A stretch of 64,000 bases of DNA from Bacillota bacterium. GTDB lineage: Bacteria; Bacillota; Clostridia; Christensenellales; SZUA-584. The notes beneath the pieces are model-generated. The model ran no database searches and had not been told where the DNA came from. It saw only the letters and a list, made by a program, of their open reading frames with translations. The translations under genes were made by a program, and so were the position numbers. How positions within the stretch are numbered: the first letter of the stretch is position 1; each line of letters starts with the position of its first letter. Location: the NCBI GenBank assembly GCA_023415795.1, contig JAEZJG010000024.1, forward strand, positions 44,293-108,292. The letters run 5' to 3'. Positions 33,117 through 41,238 of the stretch are shown piece after piece.

Positions 33117-33809
33117 TTAATCCTTGTTTCTCTCGCCATGGTTCATTTCCTCCCATTGAGAATTGTATATTTTAGCGACAACTTTCTCCGTGAACACTCT
33201 TTGATCTTTATATAGCTTCCATTCCGCAAACTGCAGCTCGCTAAAGAAAATATCATTCGGATCAAATAGGTGATTTTCTTTTGAAACTTCTGTAAGAACC
33301 GATTGAAGATCTTCAAATGTTGATGGCTGACCTAAGCTTTCCCAACAAACTGCATTACCCTCTTTCAAACTTTTGGCTTGCTTCAAAGCCATCGAAATAT
33401 ATGAAACTATAGGCGATATAACCCTTTTTCCACCATAGGCAATAATATGGTTTACAACCTGCAAGTGCCAATCCCACACCCGATTTTCTGTGCTCTCATC
33501 AGCTTTTTTCTTTAAAAATTTCAGAGCGCTAATAGCTTCATCGCTCAAGCCAAGGTCTTTGTTTACTTGGGTGTTGTCTGTAATCAAAGCATCGGTAATT
33601 CCAAGCAAATAATCTGCTGGCACGCCACATTTTGTAGCAATCTTCCTAAGTGTAAACGCGTCTGGTATTCTTGAACCATTCTCGTAAAAACCGACCGTTG
33701 GGCGAGATATTCCCAAAAATTCAGCAAACTCAGCTTGAGTCATATCACCACGCAATTTGTTAAACCTAATTTTAAACTTATCCCTAAAACCCGCTTCTAT
33801 TGATTGCAT
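33117..33809 (-). CDS. CI/Stl-like XRE repressor of the element
   Basis: A 230-residue protein. The N-terminal XRE helix-turn-helix (about 12-70: MTQAEFAEFLGISRPTVGFYENGSRIP) is followed by a helical domain of about 140 residues without the Ser-Lys LexA peptidase signature. That matches the Stl-type master repressors of PICIs, which respond to a helper protein, better than RecA-cleaved CI. It is transcribed away from the replication genes, with a 145-base divergent control region (33810-33954) between it and the first plus-strand gene. The ATG at 33809 is the natural first start. Confidence 0.85.
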   Translation of the reverse strand: MQSIEAGFRDKFKIRFNKLRGDMTQAEFAEFLGISRPTVGFYENGSRIPDAFTLRKIATKCGVPADYLLGITDALITDNTQVNKDLGLSDEAISALKFLKKKADESTENRVWDWHLQVVNHIIAYGGKRVISPIVSYISMALKQAKSLKEGNAVCWESLGQPSTFEDLQSVLTEVSKENHLFDPNDIFFSELQFAEWKLYKDQRVFTEKVVAKIYNSQWEEMNHGERNKD

Positions 33810-33954
33810 TTATACTCTCTCCCTCTGCATTTGTTATCAATTGTAGCTATATATCTTCACATATTGACTTCTTCACTTGTTACTATATAATTTATATTAG
33901 CAAACAACAAGAGCATTTGCAAGAGCAATATCAATAAAAATGGAGGTGTTTGTA

Positions 33955-34137
33955 ATGATTGTAAACAATGAAATTCGCCAAGCCGCCAAATCTGCGGGTA
34001 TTAAACTTTGGCACATTGCAGAAAGCCTTGGATGGGCAGACAGCACTTTTAGTCGTAAACTGCGGCGCGAGTTCCCGGCAGAGGAAAAAGAAAAGATTCT
34101 GGCTACAATCAAGACTTTATCAAGGGAGGTTCATTAA
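33955..34137 (+). CDS. Small Cro-like DNA-binding protein
   Basis: A 60-residue protein, IRQAAKSAGIKLWHIAESLGWADSTFSRKLR being a helix-turn-helix pattern seen in short phage regulators. It is the first gene of the rightward transcript, in the place of Str/Cro in satellite islands, divergent from the repressor. GGAGGT lies 7 bases before the ATG at 33955 and the stop overlaps the next start (TAATG at 34135-34139), which couples translation. Confidence 0.78.
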   Translation: MIVNNEIRQAAKSAGIKLWHIAESLGWADSTFSRKLRREFPAEEKEKILATIKTLSREVH

Positions 34138-34352
34138 TGTCCGAGAAAAAAAGCACTGTGGCAAAGAGCACATACTCAGCGGCGGATGTGGCTGCTTATC
34201 TCGGGATCTCACGAGCTGCAGTGTACAACCTTATGAATTCACACGAGTTTCCCTCGTTTCGTATTGGAGCGCGAATTTTGATAACGCGCGAGACATTTGA
34301 GGCGTGGGTCAAACAGCAGCAACAAGAGCGTAGAAAGTCGGTGGCACATTGA
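34137..34352 (+). CDS. Excisionase-family HTH protein
   Basis: A 71-residue protein with the HTH_17 pattern: YSAADVAAYLGISRAAVYNLMNSHEFPSFRIGARILITRETFEAWV. This is the common DNA-binding/excisionase (Xis) type of Firmicutes elements. AGGGAGG lies upstream, and the start overlaps the stop of the Cro-like gene. It could act as Xis for the leftward integrase or as a regulator of the replication genes. Confidence 0.85.
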   Translation: MSEKKSTVAKSTYSAADVAAYLGISRAAVYNLMNSHEFPSFRIGARILITRETFEAWVKQQQQERRKSVAH

Positions 34353-34840
34353 CACAAAAGCAGATTGAAAACATACGTAATGGATTAGGCTCTTATGCCC
34401 TTGAAAAAAGGTTCGTTTGCCGCAAAGGCAAAATGCCTATCGACCCCAAGAACGGCTATTTTGGAGCAAAGGCGAACGACCCGAGCACATGGGGTTCACT
34501 TGATCAGGCGCTAGAAGCATTGGTCAAATATCGAGCAAAAGGCGTTGATGGTATAGGCATCGAACTTGGGGACGGCTTATGCGGGATCGACATTGATCAT
34601 TGCGTTGATGAGCACGGCACAGTCAGCCCACAGGCCCGCGATGTGATCAAAGTCATGGATAGCTATACAGAAAGTAGCGTGAGCGGAACCGGCATACATA
34701 TTATTTTTGAAGGGGCAATCCCTGATGGGGCTCGCCGCAAAAACGGCTTAGAAATGTACTCAGACGGACGGTATTTCACTCTCACGGGTAATTTGCTAAG
34801 TCTGGGTTATGATGAATTGGAGGTAGCAAATGGGATATAA
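34349..34840 (+). CDS. PrimPol-like primase N-terminal domain, cut off by an insertion
   Basis: A 163-residue product starting at a TTG that overlaps the previous stop. It contains the N-terminal archaeo-eukaryotic primase domain of P4/D5-type replication proteins: FVCRKGKMPIDPKNGYFGAK, GIGIELGDGLCGIDIDHCVD with the metal-binding acidic pair, SVSGTGIHIIFEG, and GLEMYSDGRYFTLTGN. In intact relatives the chain continues into a linker and helicase. Here it breaks off after TGNLLS at 34801, reads 13 codons of foreign sequence and stops. The missing continuation (STVECRTEQAARVHSKY) resumes at 37192. The domain itself appears complete, so a split primase might still work. Confidence 0.85.
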   Translation: MTQKQIENIRNGLGSYALEKRFVCRKGKMPIDPKNGYFGAKANDPSTWGSLDQALEALVKYRAKGVDGIGIELGDGLCGIDIDHCVDEHGTVSPQARDVIKVMDSYTESSVSGTGIHIIFEGAIPDGARRKNGLEMYSDGRYFTLTGNLLSLGYDELEVANGI

Positions 34841-37076
34841 CATTGGCCCCGTATTATCGGTTGGCGGCGAGGCTGAATATAACGCAGCAATGCGACGCGT
34901 CAACGAATCGATGAAGTACGTCAGCGCCGAAGCCAATGCCGCTACCTCCGCATTTGACAGGAATGATAAATCTGTTGCCGCGCTGACGGCACAGATAAAC
35001 GGCGCGAAAAGCGCAATGGAAGTACACAAGCAAGCGATAAAGGCCTCGGAGGATGCGCTTGAGCGTATGCGGGCGAACGGTGTTGACCCGGCGTCCACAG
35101 CGTACAAGCGCATCGAGGCGAACCTTAACAACGCCAAAGCCGCGCTGAACCGCACCGACAATGAAGTCAAGTCTCTTGAGCAGGACATGAAAAAGGGCGG
35201 CAATGAAGCTAATACGTTTGGCTCAAAGATTAAGGCGTTTGCATCGTCGAGCATAGGTCAGTTTGTATCCGTCGCGGGGGCAATCGCCCTTGCAAAACAG
35301 GCATTACAGGCCCTTTGGGAAATGGTTGACAACGCCACGAACGCTGCCGATGAACTGCTGACGCTTGAGCAGCAGACGGGACTTACCGTTGATACGCTGC
35401 AGGAGATGCAGTACGCGGCGCGGTTTGTGGATGTTGAGCTGGAGCAAATGACAACTGGACTCTCAAGGACGGTCAAGGCGATACGCGAGGCTAACACGGC
35501 GGGCAAGGACTACATCGAAATAGCCAATGGTTCAACCATATCCATTAAAGACCAATCCGGGCAGCTACGTGACAGCGAAGATGTTTTTTATAATGTTATT
35601 GACGCTATCGGGAACCTTGCGAACGAAACGGAACGCGAGACAGCAGCGCAGAAGATATTCGGCAAATCCTATCAGGACATCATGCCGCTGGTTAATGCTG
35701 GCTCTGATGCTATAAAAGGTTACGGAAAAGAGGCAAAAGACACAGGGAAAATCATTGACACGATCACCGTTAAGGCTCTTGGTAAACTGGATGATAAGCT
35801 TGAGGGAGTAGCTGCCACAGTCGAAGCAAATAAAACAAAAATCGCAGCCGGAACGATCCAGCTAACAGACACAATCTCTACGGCGTGGAGTGACCTTTCA
35901 TCAATTTTAACGCTTATTCAGAGCAGAGAACTTTACTCAGGGTTATGGAAAGTCACATTTGAAGGTATGTCCGGTGACGCTGCGGCAGCTGCGGTAAAAA
36001 CAGAAACGGCTATCAGAAATGTCGCGTACATAACAAAAATGTCAGCCGACGAGGTAAAACTCAAGGCCGACGAGCTCAGCCAATACCTTATCGGACAGGG
36101 CGTTGATTCAAGCGAGGCTTATTATGACGCGCTTGTATATATTGCAAACGGCTTCGACACGGTAAGCCTTGCGCAAAAGAACCTTACAGACGAGATCACC
36201 AAAGCTTATGAGAAATACACGGAGACAAGCGACAAATATCTGAACGCTTTATCGTCAAAGACCAAAGAAATCCTAAAAGAAATGGGCGGCGTGTTTGACG
36301 AGTTTCCGAAAAAGGCGGAAAAGTCAGCCGATGAGCTGATCAGCACTATGGAAACCAAGTTGAACGATACCGCAGGGTGGTTGCTTGACCTCGACACGCT
36401 GATTGCACGGGGCGTAGACGAGGGTATAGTGCAAGAACTGCGTGATCTTGGACCCAAAGCAGCGGGTGAAATCGACACGCTTGCCAACATGACGCAAAGC
36501 GAACTGCTCAAGTGGGTAGACCTGTACGAACAGCAAGGCAAACTTGCTTCGGCTGCTGCAGTAAAAGAGCTTGCCCCGATGGCTGAAGAGGTTAAGCTAG
36601 CGCTCCAAAAGGTGGAAAAGGCTATAACCGCCGAAGAAGAGGGCATGAAAGAGGTTGGGCGGCAGCTCGGATACGGCATCGGTGACGGCATTGACGAATC
36701 CACATGGTACATAGAGGACGCAGCCGTTAAAGCGATTAAAGCGGCAGTAAAGGCCGCTGAGGATGCGGGCAAGATACAATCCCCATCAAAGCTGACAAGG
36801 GACGAGGTCGGTTTCGAACTTGGGCGGGGCGTTGGCGTCGGGTTTGTCGGCGGGATTGAGCACATGATTCCGGACATGAGCATCGGGCTTTCGTCCGCCA
36901 TGAAATCACTTGATATAAGACCGTCGCTGTCCGTGTCGCAAATGGGGCAAAACACACCCCCTGTGCGGTCGGGCGGAGATGTTTTTAACGTCACGATTGA
37001 TGCAAAGAACGTGAAAGAAATAAACGATATCGTTGCGATTGCGAAGAATGCCCGGCAGACGAAGCGAGCGGGATGA
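34830..37076 (+). CDS. Phage tail tape-measure protein (TP901 core type)
   Basis: A 748-residue protein with the usual tape-measure build: a helical coiled-coil start (AEYNAAMRRVNESMKYVSAE, DNEVKSLEQDMKKGG), one hydrophobic segment (about 139-162), the TP901 core (LEQQTGLTVDTLQEMQYAA, DSEDVFYNVIDAIGNLANET, AAQKIFGKSYQDIMPLVNAG), long helical middle, and the C-terminal SPSKLTRDEVGFELGRGVGVGF region seen in siphophage tape measures. It sets tail length and takes part in DNA ejection. GGAGG lies 7 bases before the ATG at 34830. No other tail gene is present. It looks intact, at the short end of the family. Confidence 0.92.
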   Translation: MGYNIGPVLSVGGEAEYNAAMRRVNESMKYVSAEANAATSAFDRNDKSVAALTAQINGAKSAMEVHKQAIKASEDALERMRANGVDPASTAYKRIEANLNNAKAALNRTDNEVKSLEQDMKKGGNEANTFGSKIKAFASSSIGQFVSVAGAIALAKQALQALWEMVDNATNAADELLTLEQQTGLTVDTLQEMQYAARFVDVELEQMTTGLSRTVKAIREANTAGKDYIEIANGSTISIKDQSGQLRDSEDVFYNVIDAIGNLANETERETAAQKIFGKSYQDIMPLVNAGSDAIKGYGKEAKDTGKIIDTITVKALGKLDDKLEGVAATVEANKTKIAAGTIQLTDTISTAWSDLSSILTLIQSRELYSGLWKVTFEGMSGDAAAAAVKTETAIRNVAYITKMSADEVKLKADELSQYLIGQGVDSSEAYYDALVYIANGFDTVSLAQKNLTDEITKAYEKYTETSDKYLNALSSKTKEILKEMGGVFDEFPKKAEKSADELISTMETKLNDTAGWLLDLDTLIARGVDEGIVQELRDLGPKAAGEIDTLANMTQSELLKWVDLYEQQGKLASAAAVKELAPMAEEVKLALQKVEKAITAEEEGMKEVGRQLGYGIGDGIDESTWYIEDAAVKAIKAAVKAAEDAGKIQSPSKLTRDEVGFELGRGVGVGFVGGIEHMIPDMSIGLSSAMKSLDIRPSLSVSQMGQNTPPVRSGGDVFNVTIDAKNVKEINDIVAIAKNARQTKRAG

Positions 37077-37088
37077 TGATGTGAGAGC

Positions 37089-37187
37089 ATGGCAACGGTA
37101 GAGCAACTGGCTATTGACTCATGGTATTATAGAATCGAAAATGCATTCGAAAGGGCGGTATCCCACCGTTACGGACAATCTATATGA
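37089..37187 (+). CDS. Short frame after the tape measure, probably the start of a truncated tail gene
   Basis: From the ATG at 37089 a 32-residue frame reads MATVEQLAIDSWYYRIENAF and ends at a TGA at 37185-37187, eight bases before the right junction. Its position directly after a tape measure is where a distal tail gene would begin. Too short for a family call, and it may be meaningless. Confidence 0.3.
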   Translation: MATVEQLAIDSWYYRIENAFERAVSHRYGQSI

Positions 37188-39019
37188 GCTTAAGTACTGT
37201 TGAATGTCGCACAGAGCAAGCAGCGCGTGTGCACTCCAAATATTTAGCAAAGCGCGGTGAGACAAGGCAAACTGTGGCATCTAATTTAATACCCATAACA
37301 GAGTTAATGGTCCCCAGTGAAAGGAGGACTCTTACTGACAAAGAACTGCTTCAAAAAATGTTTGCAGCCAAAAACGGGGCCGCTGTACGTGCTTTATGGA
37401 ATGGGGACATTTCAGCCTATGGGAACGATGACAGCCGCGCAGATAGTGCGCTTTGCGCTCACCTTGCCTTTTGGACTAATAATGACCCAGAGCGCATTGA
37501 TCGTCTCTTTCGCTCTAGCTGCCTTTACCGGGAGAAATGGGATCGTGAAGATTACCGCAGTCGGACAATCAGCGGGGCAATTGAGACCAGCCGCCAGCAA
37601 TCTATAAGACACACCCTCCCGTGTGGGGCGGTGGCAGACGCCATTAATCCTCTTGGGAACTCCACCAGGTATACTCTTGATGACATCGGAGCGGCTCGCC
37701 TGTTTGCTGATACTTATCGTAGCGTTGTGATGTATTTGCCCGAGTATAAAGATTATTGGGCATATTCTGCCGGAGTCTGGGAACAGGACAAAGGATCTGT
37801 AATAGTGAGAGGTCTGGCAAAGCAGCTTGCGGATTATATGAGAGTTATAATTCCGCCGCCAAATCCCACAGAAAAGGTTGATCCTTACGAAGCAGAGCGA
37901 AAACAATATGCTAAATATCGCTTTATGAATTATCGAAAGACGCAGTTGCAAGACGCTCAAGACGAAATGAGCGGGCGGGCTGTACAGTTTGATCATGATC
38001 CGTATTTATTTAACATTAAAAACGGGACATACAACCTGAAAACAGGCAGTTTGCAACCGCATAATCCTGCTGACAAAATATCAAAAATGGCAAACGTGAT
38101 ATATAACCCCGCTGCCAAATGTGAACGCTTTGAGCAGTTTATATATGAAATTTCCGAGGGCAAGCCCGACAGAATCAATATGCTGCAGAAAGCCCTCGGA
38201 TATTGCTTAAAGGGCGAAGCAAACGAAGAGTGTTATTTTACTGCTATCGGCCACAAGACCCGCAATGGTAAAGGTACGCTGTTTGATACAATGCTAAATA
38301 TCTTCGGCTCATATGGCGCTCAGATGGATTTTAACACTATCGCTCGTGGCGGTGCCCGGGACGGGAGTAGAGCCACACCCGATTTAGCAAGATTGAGAGG
38401 CATCCGCTTTGTGGAAGCAAACGAACCCGAAAAAGGCGTATGTATTAACGAGGCATTGATAAAGCAGCTGACAGGAAATGATGACATTGCAGCGCGGCCT
38501 TTATATGGTGACGTGGTTCAATTTAAGCCCGTGTTCAGGCTCTTTGTTCTGGCGAATTCAAAGCCCGCTGTTTCTGATGACAGCTTGTTCGCCAGCGGCA
38601 GAATTAAGCTTCTTCCTTTTGATCGTTTCTTTGATGAAAACGAGCGCGATACCGGCCTTAAAGCCCAATTCAGAACAGAAGAGGCCAAGAGCGGTATATT
38701 TAACTGGCTTCTGGCTGGCTTCGCAAAATATCAGGCCGAGGGGTTGCGGGACACCGCCGAGATGAAAGCGTTGACCGCCGCATACCGACACGAGAATGAT
38801 TATATCGCGCAGTTCATTGATGAACGATTTGATTTTGCCGCGATTGGTTCCACAACGTTGACTCAATTTCGTCGCGAATACGCGCAGTGGTGTGAGGATG
38901 TGGGAACAAAACCTTTGGGGCGAAAATTGCTAAAGGAAGAGCTTGAAAAACGCGACATCGAAATTAAGACGATCCACAATAATCAAGCAGGGATCAGTGG
39001 CAAAATACGGTCCTATTAA
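37184..39019 (+). CDS. D5/P4-type replicative helicase, C-terminal part of the split primase-helicase
   Basis: A 611-residue product. Its first three residues (MSL) come from the insertion; the rest continues the primase chain. A linker domain (RTLTDKELLQKMFAAKNG, FWTNNDPERIDRLFRSSCLYREKW) is followed by the D5_N region (about 160-330) and an SF3 helicase with Walker A GHKTRNGKGTLFDTM near 356, a Walker B-like RGIRFVEANEPEKG and sensor FVLANSKP. A winged-helix C-terminus (TLTQFRREYAQWCEDVG) follows. It would unwind the element's origin. No good ribosome site precedes the ATG at 37184, so expression after the split is doubtful. Confidence 0.9.
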   Translation: MSLSTVECRTEQAARVHSKYLAKRGETRQTVASNLIPITELMVPSERRTLTDKELLQKMFAAKNGAAVRALWNGDISAYGNDDSRADSALCAHLAFWTNNDPERIDRLFRSSCLYREKWDREDYRSRTISGAIETSRQQSIRHTLPCGAVADAINPLGNSTRYTLDDIGAARLFADTYRSVVMYLPEYKDYWAYSAGVWEQDKGSVIVRGLAKQLADYMRVIIPPPNPTEKVDPYEAERKQYAKYRFMNYRKTQLQDAQDEMSGRAVQFDHDPYLFNIKNGTYNLKTGSLQPHNPADKISKMANVIYNPAAKCERFEQFIYEISEGKPDRINMLQKALGYCLKGEANEECYFTAIGHKTRNGKGTLFDTMLNIFGSYGAQMDFNTIARGGARDGSRATPDLARLRGIRFVEANEPEKGVCINEALIKQLTGNDDIAARPLYGDVVQFKPVFRLFVLANSKPAVSDDSLFASGRIKLLPFDRFFDENERDTGLKAQFRTEEAKSGIFNWLLAGFAKYQAEGLRDTAEMKALTAAYRHENDYIAQFIDERFDFAAIGSTTLTQFRREYAQWCEDVGTKPLGRKLLKEELEKRDIEIKTIHNNQAGISGKIRSY

Positions 39020-39034
39020 TTATTAACGTGATGC

Positions 39035-39180
39035 TTGGGGGAATTTTGCGGTTTGGGGGAATTTCGGGGGGTATTCTGTAAAGTATTTAATTTCTCTCCT
39101 ATGCGTAGAAGGTAAAAGATTATATATATACTTTACAAACATACCATTTAAATTCCCCCATTTGCTCGATTTTCCCCCAG
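39035..39180. other. Candidate replication origin: iterons flanking an AT-rich core
   Basis: Left side: TTGGGGGAATTT at 39035-39046 and again at 39053-39064 (18-base period), then a degenerate GGGGGGTATT. Right side: AAATTCCCCCA at 39150-39160 and ATTTTCCCCCAG at 39169-39180, the same word inverted. GTAAAGTAT (39078-39086) is mirrored by ATACTTTAC (39128-39136) around an AT-rich centre. Iterons on both sides of an AT-rich core just after the D5 helicase gene is the layout of SaPI origins. Confidence 0.75.
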
Positions 39181-39202
39181 CGTAAAAAGAAAGGAGTATT
39201 TT

Positions 39203-39481
39203 ATGGTCAACACATGGCCCGGCAACCAGCCGGAAGATTATCAAAATTTAAGCGAGGCGAATCGAAGATTTCTCGATCTGTGGATAAAAAGGCGCCTAGC
39301 GCCGATTCGCACATTAACCCGCCGCCGAATGATGTCAAGCTATGATCTTAAGGAAATCATGGACCGGGAAACCAATGTTTATGTGACAAATGGACAGTTT
39401 AAAGGCGCTATGCAACATGCGGGATATAAAGCTCATAACACCTCTGAAGTCAATTGGCGGTATTATGTTAGAGTAGTTTGA
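39203..39481 (+). CDS. Small phage-type protein of unknown function
   Basis: A 92-residue basic protein placed just after the origin-like site. The N-terminus (NLSEANRRFLDLWIKRRLAP) is helical; the rest, TRRRMMSSYDLKEIMDRETNVYVTNGQFKGAMQHAGYK, resembles small accessory proteins common next to primase-helicase genes in Firmicutes elements, where it may be a winged-helix domain. AAAGGAG lies before the ATG. No function is known to me. Confidence 0.72.
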   Translation: MVNTWPGNQPEDYQNLSEANRRFLDLWIKRRLAPIRTLTRRRMMSSYDLKEIMDRETNVYVTNGQFKGAMQHAGYKAHNTSEVNWRYYVRVV

Positions 39482-39526
39482 CGGTTGCCCCCATGTTGTA
39501 AAAAACAAATGAGCGGACGGCCCATT

Positions 39527-39742
39527 CTATCGCGGTGGGCTGTCTGATTCATACTCCATGATGTCGCCGGGCTGCACGCCCAAAGCTTCGCAAATTCGGC
39601 TTAATACTTTCGGAGATATTCCTTCACCCTTGCCCATTGCGGCCACTGTGGTTGGAGATAGCCCTGCAGATAACCTCAACTGTTCTTTTGTCATGCCCCT
39701 ATCAATAAGGATTTTCCACAGCTTATTATATGAAAATGCCAT
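39527..39742 (-). CDS. Small XRE/Cro-type HTH regulator
   Basis: A 71-residue protein with an XRE helix-turn-helix: ILIDRGMTKEQLRLSAGLSPTTVAAMGKGEGISPKVLSRICEALG, ending in QPGDIMEYESDSPPR. This is the YgzD/HTH_26 type widespread in Firmicutes mobile elements. It is on the minus strand and divergent from the following small gene. AGGCAGG lies 8 bases before the ATG. It may be a second, local repressor. Confidence 0.85.
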   Translation of the reverse strand: MAFSYNKLWKILIDRGMTKEQLRLSAGLSPTTVAAMGKGEGISPKVLSRICEALGVQPGDIMEYESDSPPR

Positions 39743-39943
39743 ATCTTAACCTGCCTTTCGCATGTACTATATCATAGCAATCTACATATTTCAATAACAA
39801 ATCTTTATATCCATATAGAATTTCTACACAAACACTAGACAAACCCTACATTATAGTGTAGAATTTATACATAAAGATGAAGAACATACCTTATTCAATC
39901 GAATAGGCGGCTAAACTGTCAAGAAAATATGGAGGGAATACTC

Positions 39944-40204
39944 ATGATCAAGATTAAATTTCGTTATTGGCAAGAATGTTGTCAAGTGCTTCAGGTAAGG
40001 ATCAAGGACACCATTATTATTAATGTTCCCGGTTACGTTGCCCAGGTGGTGAACGCTGTAAAAAGGCTCAAGCCCCGAGTGCGTAAACAGGAGACCACAG
40101 ACAATAGCTTCCTTGCTCGCTATCAAAACGCAGGGTTCTTTTCTCGGCATGCGGTCCGCATGTGTTTGGTTATTATTAAATTGAGAATGGGTAATCGCCG
40201 CTAA
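39944..40204 (+). CDS. Uncharacterised small basic protein
   Basis: An 86-residue, Arg/Lys-rich protein with no recognised domain. A hydrophobic stretch (IKDTIIINVPGYVAQVVNAV) lies in the middle. GGAGGG lies 7 bases before the ATG at 39944, and a terminator follows at 40229, which together make a real gene plausible. It is divergent from the small XRE regulator. Confidence 0.5.
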   Translation: MIKIKFRYWQECCQVLQVRIKDTIIINVPGYVAQVVNAVKRLKPRVRKQETTDNSFLARYQNAGFFSRHAVRMCLVIIKLRMGNRR

Positions 40205-40228
40205 TTTGAGAGGGGGCGAGGGAACTCG

Positions 40229-40260
40229 AAAGATCGGTCGAAAAATCGGCTGATCTTTTT
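40229..40260 (+). terminator. Intrinsic terminator after the small basic gene
   Basis: AAAGATC pairs with GATCTTT around a loop containing CGG and CGGC, followed by TTATT. Confidence 0.6.
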
Positions 40261-40309
40261 ATTCCGTCTGAATACCGGGGTGCATATCAGAGAAAACAGG
40301 CGAGACGCC

Positions 40310-40601
40310 CATTATTATGCTCCGCCGCCTCAATGGCACAGCGTGGCGCGTAGAGCCTCATAGGGCCATTGTAACAGGGATATATAAGTCTCCGATCAAT
40401 TTTATTTCGGGAACATTTTATTTCCGTATGTGTGGCGTAAGGTGTGAAGACGCTTAGTTTTTCATGTCGCACATGGTGGGGGCAAACGGTGGTAATCATA
40501 CATGGGATAATGTTAAACTTGCGCACAGAGGATGTAACTGCACAAAGAATGCAAGCACAACATTTCAGGGTGAGCGCGGACAAATAGTAATGGCTTTATA
40601 G
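40310..40601 (+). pseudogene. Remnant of an HNH endonuclease gene
   Basis: The end reads MSHMVGANGGNHTWDNVKLA then HRGCNCTKN and a stop at 40599-40601, matching the second half of an HNH motif (H.V....GG.HTW.N..LAHR.CN). Upstream, in the same frame but after an in-frame stop, FRMCGVRCED keeps the shape of the first CxxC-like knuckle. The rest is not readable. Phage HNH genes often lie next to small-terminase genes; none remains here. Confidence 0.6.
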
Positions 40602-40702
40602 TCCCCCGACGGGGGTGTGGTGGCAAAATCTAGCGTTTGTTCCACCTTACAGCCCACCAATGGAAATAAAATAGTTTAGAAATAGAAACGGAGTGAGCAT
40701 TA

Positions 40703-40924
40703 ATGTCACGCCCACCTAGGCAATAGGTAAAGGTAATAGAGCGCATATCCTGTGAAGAAGCCGCCCGCCAGCTTGGGACAAGCCAGGGATCAGTAAAGGC
40801 AGAAATCAAAAACGGAGCTTTGTCGATCGTTTTCATGGCACAAAAAAGCCGTGAACATGTCGTGATTCCTAAAGCGCGGTTTGAAGCATGGGTAAACGCA
40901 AAAGACCTAACAAAGACAGAATAA
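40703..40924 (+). pseudogene. Excisionase-type HTH gene with an amber codon at position 8
   Basis: The frame from the ATG at 40703 (ACGGAG upstream) reads MSRPPRQ, TAG, then VKVIERISCEEAARQLGTSQ and on through GSVKAEIKNGALSI to a wing HVVIPKARFEAWVNAKD, ending at 40924. The 66 residues after the stop are an uninterrupted HTH_17-like protein. TAG differs from CAG by one base. No good alternative start lies between, so it is probably inactive unless the amber codon is read through. Confidence 0.65.
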
Positions 40925-41000
40925 TAGAGCCTTAAAAACACCTGAATAATATCTAAGAGAAAAACACCCTGTGTATACCACGTACCACCAAGCACTGAAT

Positions 41001-41057
41001 TTGTGTGACCACACAAAGTTCGCAGGTCATATGACCTCACATATGATAGGTCATATG
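41001..41057. promoter_or_regulatory. Cluster of palindromes, candidate operators
   Basis: TTGTGTG-AC-CACACAA at 41001-41016 and the perfect 14-bp palindrome AGGTCATATGACCT at 41024-41037 are followed by the half-site AGGTCATATG at 41048-41057. They lie in the 314-base gap (40925-41238) between the amber HTH gene and the exonuclease gene. The rest of the gap shows nothing recognisable. Confidence 0.5.
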
Positions 41058-41238
41058 GAAAAGGGAGGGCCCTCTTACTCCCCCGTTTGATAAGTTGATT
41101 ATTTGTTTGCTCTGTGAGAATGAGTCTATCAAATGCTCAGAATCTTAGACCCGTGTTAAAATATTTATCGGCACCGTTAACCAGCTACTATCGAATAATA
41201 CACGTATAGTTCCTATGCAGGACGAAAATGCGTAATCC

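Larger units (their letters stand above)
34802..37195 (+). mobile_element. 2,394-bp insertion carrying a tape-measure gene, inside the primase gene
   Basis: Joining base 34801 to base 37196 rebuilds an uninterrupted primase-helicase frame (TGNLLS then TVECRTEQ). AAGT occurs at both junctions (34798-34801 and 37192-37195). I see no terminal inverted repeats, no transposase, and no group I or II intron ends. The insert has its own ribosome site and gene order like a phage tail module: tape measure followed by the start of another frame. Confidence 0.75.

Noticed and set aside
36206..37090. Open frame of 294 codons antisense to the tape measure
   Set aside because: Ser/Pro-rich shadow translation with no domain; the plus-strand gene is clear.
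34798..37195. Insertion considered as a group I or group II intron or IS element
   Set aside because: No GUGYG start or AY end, no reverse transcriptase, homing endonuclease, transposase or inverted repeats; AAGT alone is too short to prove a target-site duplication.
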